Source of the DNA: Flavobacteriales bacterium
GTDB taxonomy: Bacteria > Bacteroidota > Bacteroidia > Flavobacteriales_F > PHOS-HE28
NCBI GenBank assembly: GCA_016710965.1
Contig: JADJTW010000033.1
Span: 1 to 64,000 of the forward strand
DNA: 64,000 nt
Direction: 5' to 3'
The translations under genes and the position numbers were made by a program. Under the pieces are notes generated by a model. The model did not search any database. It had not been told where the DNA came from and worked only from the letters and a program-made list of their open reading frames with translations. Each line of letters begins with the position of its first letter. Position 1 is the stretch's first letter. Below, piece by piece: positions 28,842 through 37,271 of the stretch.

Positions 28842-29213
28842 CTACGGTGCGAGGACTTCCAAGCCATGCAGGTTCCGCAGGACTCCCCAGGCCAATAGAG
28901 CTGCTGCCCAAGCGAAGACCACCCGGTTATCGTGTCCCAAGGGCCTCCCACGCCACCGCCCAATGCCCCATTGCAAGCCGAGCAGTGGCCCGGCGCATAT
29001 CAGGGCGGCGTTGTGGCCGAAGGCATCGCCAAGCCGCCCGTGCAAAAGGTCGTGAAGCGCTCGCTGGCTGCCGCAGCCGGGGCAATACAGGCCGGTGAGC
29101 CAGTGGAAGGGGCAGGGTAGGTAGGGGAGGCTTTGTTCGGGGTCGTAGTACCAAAGCACCACCAGAAAGGAAATCGCCAACAAGCCGATGAGCCAGGGTA
29201 GCAACTTCGTCAT
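28842..29213 (-). CDS. DUF2752 membrane protein
   Basis: 123 residues with three membrane helices (about 5-22, 60-80 and 95-115). The first two are separated by the family signature PCPFHWLTGLYCPGCGSQRA, whose Cys and Arg residues define DUF2752. No biochemical role is established. It follows the CD225-type gene by seven bases, a pairing that recurs in Bacteroidota and suggests a shared membrane role. Confidence 0.88.
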   Translation of the reverse strand: MTKLLPWLIGLLAISFLVVLWYYDPEQSLPYLPCPFHWLTGLYCPGCGSQRALHDLLHGRLGDAFGHNAALICAGPLLGLQWGIGRWRGRPLGHDNRVVFAWAAALLAWGVLRNLHGLEVLAP

Positions 29214-29220
29214 CGCCGCC

Positions 29221-29508
29221 CTAATGCGAGGATGCGCCGACTGCAGCCGCACCGAAGAGGAGGGCAAAGAGGAAGAAGTAGAAGAGAAGCAAGAGCACCA
29301 CGCTGGCCAGGCGCACCCAGAACCCGATCTTGGTCCAACGGCCGGCCTCCGCGCTGGCGCGTTCGGCGCCTACGAAATCCCCGGCATCGTAACGGGTGTT
29401 CACATTGGCCGCATTCACAATACCGACGATACCGAAGGGCAGGCAGCAGAGCAGGGTCACCAGGATGGATTCGACCAGCCAGTTCTTAGGGCGGATGGGC
29501 GCGTTCAT
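29221..29508 (-). CDS. CD225/dispanin-family small membrane protein
   Basis: 95 residues with two hydrophobic helices. The first (LVTLLCCLPFGIVGIVNA) is the intramembrane CD225 segment, followed by AANVNTRYDAGDFVGAERAS, the conserved cytoplasmic loop, and a second helix (LASVVLLLLFYFFLFALLF). The family includes vertebrate IFITMs, which alter membrane curvature. The bacterial role is not known. It is the first gene of the pair with DUF2752. Confidence 0.88.
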   Translation of the reverse strand: MNAPIRPKNWLVESILVTLLCCLPFGIVGIVNAANVNTRYDAGDFVGAERASAEAGRWTKIGFWVRLASVVLLLLFYFFLFALLFGAAAVGASSH

Positions 29509-29553
29509 GAGCGGCTTTCGATTTGGATCCGCATAGATAATCGCCGTCGGTTA

Positions 29554-30645
29554 TCAGATGTAGCGGTCTCCGCTCTCGGCGGTGAGGTCGTTCACGAACT
29601 GCTTGATCTGCTGTTCGTCCTGCTTGTGGCACACCAGCAGCGCATCCTTGGTGCTCACCACGATGCAGTCCTGCAAGCCTTGCAGCACGAGCAGCCGGTC
29701 GTCCTGCGCATGCACCACGTTGTTGGCGCAATCGTAGAGCTTCACTGCCTCACCGACTCCGGCGTTGCCGTTGGCATCCTTGGGCAGGTGGGTGTACAAG
29801 CTGCCCCAGGTCCCCAAGTCGCTCCAGCCGAATTCGCTCACCACGGTGTACACGTTCGCGGCCTTCTCCATGATGCCGTAGTCCACGCTCACATTGGCGC
29901 AATCGGCATAGATCGCAGCGATCGCCTCGCGCTCCTTCGGGGTCCCGATATCGGCGCGACGCGTATCGAAGAGAACGCTCATTTCGGGCAGGTGCGCATG
30001 GAACGCTCGATCGATGCTTCTCAGGCTCCAGATGAAGATGCCTGCGTTCCACAGGAAATCGCCGCTCTCGATGAAACGTACCGCCGTGTCATGGTCCGGT
30101 TTCTCGGTGAAGGTCTTCACGCGCTTGACGCGCGGATGAGCGGTGACTTCGCCATCGCGGAACTGGATGTAACCGTAACCGGTGTCGGGTCGGCTGGGCA
30201 TGATCCCGAGGGTCACCAGGCAATCGGTGCTGGCAGCCTGTTGCATGGCCAGTGCCACGGTCTGCTGGAAGGCATCCTCCTTCATGACCAGGTGATCGCT
30301 CGGCGCCACGATGATCATCGCGTCCGGGTCGCGGGCGGCGATCACTGCATTGGCGTACGCAACGCACGGTGCTGTGTTCCTGCGCGAGGGTTCTTCCAGG
30401 ATCTGCCAGTCTTGCAGCTCCGGCAACTGCTGCTTAACGATGGGCGCGTATTGCGCATTGGTCACAATGATGATATTCTCCTTGGGGCAGATGGGCAGGA
30501 AGCGGTCGTAGGTCTGTTGGATGAGCGTGCGGCCCAAGCCCAGGAAGTCGAGGAATTGCTTGGGGTAGGCACTGCGGCTCATGGGCCAGAACCGGCTGCC
30601 CACGCCGCCTGCCATGATCACGCACCAGGTATGTCGGTTGTCCAT
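29554..30645 (-). CDS. manC: Mannose-1-phosphate guanylyltransferase
   Basis: 363 residues. It makes GDP-mannose from mannose-1-phosphate and GTP for glycan synthesis. The nucleotidyltransferase signature is MAGGVGSRFWPMSR followed by PKQFL (about residues 11-30). IIVAPSDHLV and TFTEKPD are further motifs, and FLWNAGIFIW is family-typical. It is the short form without the isomerase domain. The product could feed the lipid-sugar pathway at 18.1-20.6 kb. Confidence 0.93.
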   Translation of the reverse strand: MDNRHTWCVIMAGGVGSRFWPMSRSAYPKQFLDFLGLGRTLIQQTYDRFLPICPKENIIIVTNAQYAPIVKQQLPELQDWQILEEPSRRNTAPCVAYANAVIAARDPDAMIIVAPSDHLVMKEDAFQQTVALAMQQAASTDCLVTLGIMPSRPDTGYGYIQFRDGEVTAHPRVKRVKTFTEKPDHDTAVRFIESGDFLWNAGIFIWSLRSIDRAFHAHLPEMSVLFDTRRADIGTPKEREAIAAIYADCANVSVDYGIMEKAANVYTVVSEFGWSDLGTWGSLYTHLPKDANGNAGVGEAVKLYDCANNVVHAQDDRLLVLQGLQDCIVVSTKDALLVCHKQDEQQIKQFVNDLTAESGDRYI

Positions 30646-30663
30646 TCGTCGTTCGTTTCGGTA

Positions 30664-31299
30664 TCAGGAAGCGGCGCCGACCACGGCCGGGTCATGCACG
30701 AGCACTTCGAGCAGCGGGTCCATGATGTAGATGCGGTGGTTGTTGAGGCAGCGGCACTTGTAGCGCTTGCGCATGCGTGGGCCCTTCACGTAGATGGCCC
30801 CATTGAAATGGAAGAGCGCACGCTCCGGAAGGCGCTCCAGCACGAGGACAGGCTCGGTCTCGTGCCGCAGCAGTGTGCGCATGAGGCTTCGATCGGTACA
30901 ACTGCTCGCGGGAGCCCGGCGCAAGTGGTTCTCCAGAGCGAACTGCACATCGGACGGCAACACGGCTGGGGAGAGGAATGGGCGCATGGTCCGCTGATAT
31001 TCGCTGCGCCATTCAGCGCCGTGCGCCTCGGCGCGTTCGGCAGAAAGCCAGGTGGTATGGTGCGCGAACTCATGCACCAGCGTGACCAGGAAGGCATAAG
31101 GGTTCAGGTCGTTGTTCACCGTTATCCTCGGTGGACGGCCTTCGCGTGGCATCCAGTAATCGCCGAGCTTGCTGCGGCGGGGCTTCACGACATGCACCGG
31201 GACTCCATGCTCGCGAAGCCAGTCCTGGACCGGTGGCCATGCGGCCTCGGGCAAATGCCGTCGCAAGGACTCTGGATCGGTGCGGCGCATGGTGCTCAT
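30664..31299 (-). CDS. SprT-like zinc metalloprotease-fold protein
   Basis: 211 residues with the HExxH zinc site in TLVHEFAHHTTWLS (about residue 75) and a C-terminal CRCLNNHRIYI segment that replaces the usual Zn-ribbon. SprT-like proteins are related to the DNA-protein crosslink protease SPRTN; bacterial members are little studied. The start at 31299 follows the small lipoprotein stop by four bases. Confidence 0.82.
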   Translation of the reverse strand: MSTMRRTDPESLRRHLPEAAWPPVQDWLREHGVPVHVVKPRRSKLGDYWMPREGRPPRITVNNDLNPYAFLVTLVHEFAHHTTWLSAERAEAHGAEWRSEYQRTMRPFLSPAVLPSDVQFALENHLRRAPASSCTDRSLMRTLLRHETEPVLVLERLPERALFHFNGAIYVKGPRMRKRYKCRCLNNHRIYIMDPLLEVLVHDPAVVGAAS

Positions 31300-31303
31300 C
31301 GGC

Positions 31304-31504
31304 TCATCCGAACAAATGGCCGTCGGGATCACCGGCCATGGACCGCATGCCGTCCTTCGGGGCAGGCACATGGTTCCAGTGCGGGCAGTCGCAGCCGCGT
31401 TTCTTGCGGTACTTGGCGGGCTTGCGCGAATCGCAGGCGGTGGAGAGCAGGATCGACGACAGCACGATGATCGTCCAGCGGATGGTGTTGGTGCGCGATC
31501 GCAT
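31304..31504 (-). CDS. Small lipoprotein with CDCPxW motif
   Basis: 66 residues. The signal peptide (TIIVLSSILLSTAC, lipobox STAC with Cys about residue 24) is followed by a basic stretch and RGCDCPHWNH. It is similar to short flavobacterial lipoproteins of unknown function. It sits immediately upstream of the SprT-like gene. Confidence 0.7.
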   Translation of the reverse strand: MRSRTNTIRWTIIVLSSILLSTACDSRKPAKYRKKRGCDCPHWNHVPAPKDGMRSMAGDPDGHLFG

Positions 31505-31564
31505 CGCGGGCCGAAGGTAGGGGGCATGCCTGCGCTGGCCTCCACCGCCATAGCACTGGACGGC

Positions 31565-31572
31565 TACTTTTG
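31565..31572 (+). promoter_or_regulatory. -7 promoter element for mlaE
   Basis: TACTTTTG is a perfect TAnnTTTG match ending 11 bases before the ATG at 31584, leaving almost no leader. Confidence 0.65.
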
Positions 31573-31583
31573 GCCGTCGCTCA

Positions 31584-32324
31584 ATGAATGTCCTCTTCCA
31601 CATCGGCCGTTACCTGCTCCTGCTGAAGGAGACTTTCGGCCGCCCCGAGCGCCTTTCGATCTACTGGGCGCGCACGCTGGAGGAGATGGACCTGCTCGGT
31701 GTCAAGAGCCTTGGCATCGTGGCCTTGTTGAGCGCCTTCATGGGAGCGGTGATCACCATACAGACCAAGACCAACATCGATAGTCCGTTGATCCAGGCGT
31801 GGGTCGTGGGCTTCGCCACGCGCCAGAGCACCATCCTGGAGTTCAGCCCGACCATCATCTCGCTCATCCTGGCTGGCAAGGTGGGCAGCAACATCGCCGC
31901 CGAGATCGGCTCGATGCGCGTGAAGGAGCAGATCGACGCCTTGGACATCATGGGCGTGAACTCCGCAGGCTACCTCATCCTGCCGAAGATCGCGGCCACC
32001 ATGATGATCAACCCCTTCCTGATCATGATCAGCATGTTCCTGAGCATCTTCGGAGGATGGATCGCCGGTGTGCAGACAGGCATCGTGGATTCGGCTGATT
32101 TCATCCAGGGCATCCAGCTTGGCTTCAAGCCCTACCACGTGGTGTATGCGCTCATCAAAACGGTGGTCTTCGCTTTCATCATCACCACGGTAAGCGCCTA
32201 CCATGGGTTCTATACCAGCGGAGGCACGCGCGAGGTGGGCATCAGCAGCACGCGCGCGGTGGTCTTCAGCAATGTGGTCATCCTCTTCACGAACCTGGTG
32301 CTCACTCAATTGCTGCTGATATGA
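31584..32324 (+). CDS. mlaE: MlaE-family ABC transporter permease
   Basis: 246 residues with five or six membrane helices. The MlaE/permease signature is KVGSNIAAEIGSMRVKEQID, followed by ALDIMGVNSAGYLILPKI. It forms the membrane part of an inner-membrane complex moving phospholipids between the two envelope membranes. It overlaps the ATPase gene by four bases (ATGA). The MlaD-like MCE protein expected in the complex is not next to it in this window. Confidence 0.94.
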   Translation: MNVLFHIGRYLLLLKETFGRPERLSIYWARTLEEMDLLGVKSLGIVALLSAFMGAVITIQTKTNIDSPLIQAWVVGFATRQSTILEFSPTIISLILAGKVGSNIAAEIGSMRVKEQIDALDIMGVNSAGYLILPKIAATMMINPFLIMISMFLSIFGGWIAGVQTGIVDSADFIQGIQLGFKPYHVVYALIKTVVFAFIITTVSAYHGFYTSGGTREVGISSTRAVVFSNVVILFTNLVLTQLLLI

Positions 32325-33085
32325 TCGAGGTGATCGGCGTCAGCAAGCGCTTCGGGGATGTCCAAGTCCTTACGGATATCAGTGCCATCTTCCAGAAGGG
32401 CAAGGTCAATCAGATCATCGGCAAGAGCGGCAGCGGCAAGAGCGTGCTGGCCAAGTGCATCGTAGGCCTCCACGTTCCGGAGGAAGGGCGGGTGCTTTAC
32501 GAAGGCGGCTCCTTCCATGAACTGGATGGTGAGGAGAAGCGGGCCATCCGCCAGCGCATCGGCATGCTCTTCCAGGGCTCGGCGCTGTTCGATAGCCTTA
32601 CCGTGCTGGAGAATGTCATGTTCCCGCTGCGCATGTTCGGCAGCATGGCCAAGAGCGAGATGGAGGACCGTGCGCACAGTTGCCTCAAGCGCGTGAACAT
32701 CGTGGACAAGGACAGCTTGTTCCCGGCGGAATTGAGCGGTGGCATGCAGAAGCGGGTGGGCATCGCGCGTGCCATCGCCATGAACCCCGCATACCTCTTC
32801 TGCGATGAGCCCAATAGCGGCCTCGATCCCCAGACGAGCATCCTCATCGACGACCTCATCAAGGAGATCACCGAGGAATTCGGCACCACCACCATCGTGA
32901 TCACCCACGACATGAACAGCGTGATGGAGACCGGCGAGCACATCATCTTCATCCACAAAGGCCGCAAATGGTGGGAAGGCGATCGTGACCAGCTGCTGGT
33001 GAGCGATAACACCGAGCTGAACGAATTCGTCTTCGCGGGCTCGCTCATGCGGCAGGTGAAACGATCGATGACCGGCGGCGCCTGA
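32321..33085 (+). CDS. mlaF: MlaF-like ABC transporter ATPase
   Basis: 254 residues with Walker A IIGKSGSGKSVLAKCIVG, signature LSGGMQKRVGIARAIA, Walker B AYLFCDEPNSGLDP and the H-loop in VITHDMNS. It powers the MlaE permease encoded just upstream. The C-terminus (MRQVKRSMTGGA) is short and regular. A strong bidirectional terminator follows. Confidence 0.95.
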   Translation: MIEVIGVSKRFGDVQVLTDISAIFQKGKVNQIIGKSGSGKSVLAKCIVGLHVPEEGRVLYEGGSFHELDGEEKRAIRQRIGMLFQGSALFDSLTVLENVMFPLRMFGSMAKSEMEDRAHSCLKRVNIVDKDSLFPAELSGGMQKRVGIARAIAMNPAYLFCDEPNSGLDPQTSILIDDLIKEITEEFGTTTIVITHDMNSVMETGEHIIFIHKGRKWWEGDRDQLLVSDNTELNEFVFAGSLMRQVKRSMTGGA

Positions 33086-33102
33086 CCGAAGGCACCGAAC
33101 GA

Positions 33103-33135
33103 AGAAGCCCGCTCCGGTCACCGGAGCGGGCTTCT
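33103..33135. terminator. Bidirectional terminator between mlaF and T9SS cargo gene
   Basis: A perfect 15-bp stem, AGAAGCCCGCTCCGG against its complement with loop TCA, stands between two convergent genes (17 bases after mlaF, 15 bases from the next stop). Short T-rich tracts are present on the plus side (CTCTGCTTGG), and TTCTTCGTTC lies on the other strand. Confidence 0.9.
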
Positions 33136-33150
33136 CTGCTTGGTTCGAAT

Positions 33151-35058
33151 CTAGTTCAGCGTCACGCGCTGCACGCTGGTACTGTTGCCGTTGCTTACGC
33201 GTACCATGTACACGCCGCTGGCCTCACCGCTCAGATCGAGCTTGGTGTTGCCGTTGGTGCGGGTCTGCAGCACAGTTTGCCCAACAGCGTTCATCACCTC
33301 GATCGTGTAGTTGTCCACTTTCTCGGCAGTGAAGTTCAGTATACCATTGGTCGGGTTCGGGTAGAGGTTGACCCCTTCGAGGGTGCCTTGCTCGCCGATG
33401 CCGATGGAGTTGGTCAGCGCCAGGCGGATCGCCAAGGCGTTGCCATTGCTGAACGTACCGCTCTGTCCGCCGGTGGTTGGCGTGGCCAGGTGGATCATGG
33501 AGCCGAAGAAGGGCTGGGGCACGGTCAGATCGTCGAGGATGCCGAGGTCCGATGCGCCAGCGTTGCTGAAGAGCTTCACCGAGGCGAAGTAGGCCTGGCC
33601 ACCGTTGAGCACGTACGGGGGATCGAAGGGTAGATAGACCGATCCATTGGTCACTTGCGTCGGAGTGATATCGACCGCATCGGATTCCACCATGGGAACC
33701 AGGTTCACAGGGCTGGGGCTGGCCAGCACCTGCGCGGTGTCGATGATGCTGCCGATCAGGTAGCTGCCCGCTTCGGTACCGGTCACGAGCAGTACTTCCA
33801 GGCCGTACACCGTCACGTTGTTCTGGATCGGGTACATGGTCATGAAGCTGGCGCCGTCCGCGTTGTTGCTGAAGCTGTACGTGCCCATATCCGAGAGGTT
33901 CGGGGAATCGTACACGCCGATGCCATCAAGCGCGTAGCGCTGGTTGTCAACGGCCATCTTCCGCTGGATAGCGTCATCGGTCACATCAGTCTCGTTGGCG
34001 TCCTCATTGGAGGTCAAGGTGTAGTCTACCGTGTAGGTGCCGACCGCTAGCGAGGCGCTCACCGCTTCGTACATCGAAACCGTATCAGGGTAGTTCACCA
34101 CAGGGAAGTTGGCGCTCGCGCTCAAGGCAGCAGGCGTGCTGGCACCGCTGATCGTGAGATTGGTTTGCGCATTCACGCCCACGTTGCGTACATCGGCGCC
34201 CATGTAGATGGTGCCGTTCATCTGGTTCTGAGGCACCCGGCCGAATTCCCAGCCTTCGCTGATGTCGCGGTGCGAGAGGTACGAGGTGAGCATCTGACGG
34301 CCGTAGTCGGGCACGCTGCTCATTTCCATGTCATCAATGGCCCAGTAGTATTCCCAGCCGCCGTTCCATTCGAAACGCAGCAGTACGTTCGATTGGTTGG
34401 CTGCAGTGGCTGTGATGTCCAGTTGCACGAAATCGGGGTTGTAGGACCAACGATCGCAAGGCGGGTTGTAGGTGCCGCTGCTGGGGATATCCAGGCAGGG
34501 GTGGGGGATGTAATCCGTCCAACTTAGGCCGTTGTCATTGCTCACACGAACGAGAGCGCCGGTGAAGGCCGCCACATCGAAAACACCGATGGTGCTCTGG
34601 AATGTGAGCAGCACGCTGTTCTGACCGCTGCAGTCGATGGAGGTGGTGTACAAGCGGGTCTGCTGCTGGTTGGCAGGAGCAGCGGAAAGGCCGCGGTCGC
34701 TGTTCGCCCACAGATAGCCATTGCTGGCGGTGGTGCTGTTGAATACGGCACTTTCCGTCCACGACAAGGCAGCTAGTTCAACAGCCGTGGGATCATTGGT
34801 CCACACGAAGGTCACCAGTTCGCCCGGCGCAGAGCCCACGTCTTCGGTGGTCCAGCCGGCGGGCATACCGCCGCTGAAGTCTTCGCTCCAGAAAACCGAG
34901 CGCTGGCCTAGTTGCACAGGCGTTGGCTGTGTGAAATGCTGTTCGGCGACTGCCGCACCGGCCACTTTGGCCAAAGGCGCGACACGGTTCCGGCCCTGCT
35001 GTCCGAAGACGGCAAGGGTTCCGCCCAGGAACATGGTCGAGAGGAGAATCCTGTTCAT
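33151..35058 (-). CDS. T9SS type A cargo with choice-of-anchor J-like domain (1 of 3 tandem)
   Basis: 635 residues: signal peptide (about 1-19), a jellyroll lectin-like domain opening SVFWSEDFSGGMPAGWTTED (about residues 50-250, choice-of-anchor J type), a middle region with ALDGIGVYDSPNLSDMGTYS shared with the next gene, and a C-terminal sorting domain (NLYPNPTNGILNFTAEK and SGVYMVRVSNGNSTSVQR). It is secreted by the type IX machinery. It has its own TACCTTTG promoter. The substrate or ligand is unknown; related folds bind glycans or act as protein interaction domains. Confidence 0.9.
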   Translation of the reverse strand: MNRILLSTMFLGGTLAVFGQQGRNRVAPLAKVAGAAVAEQHFTQPTPVQLGQRSVFWSEDFSGGMPAGWTTEDVGSAPGELVTFVWTNDPTAVELAALSWTESAVFNSTTASNGYLWANSDRGLSAAPANQQQTRLYTTSIDCSGQNSVLLTFQSTIGVFDVAAFTGALVRVSNDNGLSWTDYIPHPCLDIPSSGTYNPPCDRWSYNPDFVQLDITATAANQSNVLLRFEWNGGWEYYWAIDDMEMSSVPDYGRQMLTSYLSHRDISEGWEFGRVPQNQMNGTIYMGADVRNVGVNAQTNLTISGASTPAALSASANFPVVNYPDTVSMYEAVSASLAVGTYTVDYTLTSNEDANETDVTDDAIQRKMAVDNQRYALDGIGVYDSPNLSDMGTYSFSNNADGASFMTMYPIQNNVTVYGLEVLLVTGTEAGSYLIGSIIDTAQVLASPSPVNLVPMVESDAVDITPTQVTNGSVYLPFDPPYVLNGGQAYFASVKLFSNAGASDLGILDDLTVPQPFFGSMIHLATPTTGGQSGTFSNGNALAIRLALTNSIGIGEQGTLEGVNLYPNPTNGILNFTAEKVDNYTIEVMNAVGQTVLQTRTNGNTKLDLSGEASGVYMVRVSNGNSTSVQRVTLN

Positions 35059-35100
35059 CAGTAGAGGGGTTGGTTAGAATTTGAGGTGAGCGTCGAGTGC

Positions 35101-35108
35101 CAAAGGTA
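35101..35108 (-). promoter_or_regulatory. -7 promoter element for T9SS cargo gene
   Basis: The minus strand reads TACCTTTG, a perfect TAnnTTTG match, 43 bases upstream of the ATG at 35058. Confidence 0.65.
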
Positions 35109-35190
35109 ACCGCCGCTTTCGTTCTTCTATCGATCTGCTGTTGCGGCAGTGGGAACAACAGGCCGGTTGTGATTGCAAAGCCGATCAGCC

Positions 35191-35223
35191 CGCGCTCCCT
35201 TCGGTGATGCCGAGGGGAGCGCG
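35191..35223 (-). terminator. Stem-loop between two T9SS cargo genes
   Basis: CGCGCTCCC and GGGAGCGCG form a perfect 9-bp stem, with a further inner pairing (TTCGG/CCGAG). It lies 11 bases after the stop at 35234. There is no T run, so it may be a processing or attenuating hairpin rather than a classical terminator. Confidence 0.55.
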
Positions 35224-35233
35224 AGGCTAGCGA

Positions 35234-37114
35234 TCAGCGCGAGAGGGTTACGCGTTGCACAGTAGCGGATGTGCCGTTGCTCACGCGCACCATGTACATG
35301 CCTTCGGCCTGGCCTGCCAGGTCGAGAGTGGTGGTGCCCAAAGCGCGGCGGCTCATCACCGTCTGGCCGAGCAGGTCCAGTACGTCAATGGTGTAGTTGC
35401 CGGGTTCTTCGGTGCGGATGGTCAAGCGGCCGTTGCTGGGGTTGGGGTAGATCGAGATTCCCATCAACGGGGTCTGTTCGTCAACGCCGGTCGTGCAGTT
35501 TGATCCTCCTGGTGCGGTGATCATGCGTACAGCAACGGCGTTGCCATTGGAATAGAGCTGATCGTTCGGGATGAAGATGGCGCTGGAAGTGCCCGGCTGA
35601 GGTACCGTAAGGTCGTCGATCACGCGAATGTGCGCTGCGCCGGCGTTGCTGAAGAGCGAGACGCTGGCAAAGTATCCGTTCGGCGAGAGAACGACCGGGT
35701 TGGTGAAGTAGAGCTGAAGCAGGCCGGCAGTGATCACTGGTGCGGTCACATCCACGGGGTCAGTCTCGGCGATCACCGTGGTCATCTGGGCCGGCACGGC
35801 GAAGACGGGAGTAGTGTCGCGCAGATGTGCGATGACATAGCCACCGGCGACAGTAGTGCTGCCCAAGGCGATCTCAATCCCGTACACCGTCAGAGGGTTG
35901 TTCACTTGGTAGTAGTCCAGCAAGACCAGACCGTCGGCTGCACCCGTGAAACTGCTGGACCCCAGAGTGCCGAGTGACTGGACTGCCGCAGGGTGGATTC
36001 CGATCCCGTCCAACGAGTACAAGCAGTCATTCACTTGGAAATTGCGCAGGAAGGTGTTGTTGCCGGGGTTCTCATCCGGCGTGTCAGCCGCAACGCTGAA
36101 CGCGCTGGAGTAGTTGCCGGGCAGAAGCGCTGGCAGGGTGTAAGCCAGTTCGGCGGCGGCTGTACCTTCTATCGCGAGACTGCTCAGCGTAGTGGAGGCA
36201 ACAAAGGGCACAGGTCCCGTCACGTCTGCAGTGAGGACAACGTTGGTCTGCTCCTGCGATCCGAAGTTGCTCAGGGTGCTTCCGATAAGCATTGTTGGCT
36301 CGAACTGGTCGGACGGGGTGCGGCCGTACTCTTCACCATCGCCGGTCTGAGAGAGATAACCGTCGACCATCTTGATATCGTTGTCGTAGAGCTCGATGAT
36401 CTTGATATCATCGATCTGCCAATGGTAGGCTGCTGCGGTGGGGTTGTGCTTGAAGCGGAACTTGACCTGCGCGGGATTGGGCGCGATGGCCGAGATGAGG
36501 ATGATCTGGCGCGTCTGCGTTCCGGGATCGTTGTTCGTGCTGATCCCGCTGGCGGCTTCCAGGGTCGTGGGCCACGTGAGGCCACCGTCAGTGCTGATCT
36601 CCACGGCATGCGGCGATGTTGCCTGGCAGCACCAGCGCAGTCGCTGTTCCCACTGAAGCAGCACGTTGGGCGTGGCGCTCAGGTCGAGTACCGGCGATTC
36701 CAGTGCGCCATCCCACTCCGTAGGCGTGGCGGGCCAGTTGCCCGCACCACTGGTGCAATTGCAGTTGGCGCTGTCGCTATAGAAGGCCGCGAATCCATTG
36801 GCCACCGTGGTGGAGGTGATCTTCTGGGCAGGTACCGAGAAGGAACCCACCGGACCGGTGAGGGTGCGCTTCCAGATGTTGCCGTTGGGGCCGCTCACCG
36901 TCCATGCGCCAACGCCGTTGTTGCCGGCGAAGCCATTGGCCCAGTCCTCGGAGAAGATGACATCGCCGCCAGCTTTCAGGGCGCCTGCTGCGGGAGGAGC
37001 CTGTTGCAGGGTGCCTTCATCGTGCTGCATGGCATAGCGTAGTTCCCTGCTCGACTGTGCGATGCAAGTACCGGCTACCAGCAGCGTGCTCAGTAATAGG
37101 TATCGATGGTTCAT
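35234..37114 (-). CDS. T9SS type A cargo, paralogue (2 of 3 tandem)
   Basis: 626 residues from ATG 37114: signal peptide (LLLSTLLVAGTCIAQ), jellyroll-type N-terminal domain (VIFSEDWANGFAGN onwards), middle region with LDGIGIHPAAVQSLG and AHLRDTTPVFAVPAQM, and a sorting domain with SIYPNPSNGRLTIRTEE and EGMYMVRVSNGTSATVQR. Many blocks align with the gene at 33151-35058 (for example LYSNGNAVAVRM and SNAGAAHIRVIDDLTVPQP), so the two are paralogues by duplication. Confidence 0.9.
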   Translation of the reverse strand: MNHRYLLLSTLLVAGTCIAQSSRELRYAMQHDEGTLQQAPPAAGALKAGGDVIFSEDWANGFAGNNGVGAWTVSGPNGNIWKRTLTGPVGSFSVPAQKITSTTVANGFAAFYSDSANCNCTSGAGNWPATPTEWDGALESPVLDLSATPNVLLQWEQRLRWCCQATSPHAVEISTDGGLTWPTTLEAASGISTNNDPGTQTRQIILISAIAPNPAQVKFRFKHNPTAAAYHWQIDDIKIIELYDNDIKMVDGYLSQTGDGEEYGRTPSDQFEPTMLIGSTLSNFGSQEQTNVVLTADVTGPVPFVASTTLSSLAIEGTAAAELAYTLPALLPGNYSSAFSVAADTPDENPGNNTFLRNFQVNDCLYSLDGIGIHPAAVQSLGTLGSSSFTGAADGLVLLDYYQVNNPLTVYGIEIALGSTTVAGGYVIAHLRDTTPVFAVPAQMTTVIAETDPVDVTAPVITAGLLQLYFTNPVVLSPNGYFASVSLFSNAGAAHIRVIDDLTVPQPGTSSAIFIPNDQLYSNGNAVAVRMITAPGGSNCTTGVDEQTPLMGISIYPNPSNGRLTIRTEEPGNYTIDVLDLLGQTVMSRRALGTTTLDLAGQAEGMYMVRVSNGTSATVQRVTLSR

Positions 37115-37271
37115 GTGATTGGTTTCCGGTTTTTGAAGGGCTACGAAGCTAGGCAACTCCTTCATATGGACAAGCCAACGGCCCGCGCCGTTGCACAAGC
37201 TCCTAATGGATCATCCAACGGCCATCGCTTCTCAGGCAACGGCACGAGGCAGTCAGGAAGCGGGAGCAGCT

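Noticed and set aside
29188..31470. A 760-codon plus-strand open frame
   Set aside because: It lies antisense to mannose-1-phosphate guanylyltransferase, CD225 and SprT-like genes, has no recognisable motifs and a His/Val-rich composition typical of a reversed GC-rich gene.
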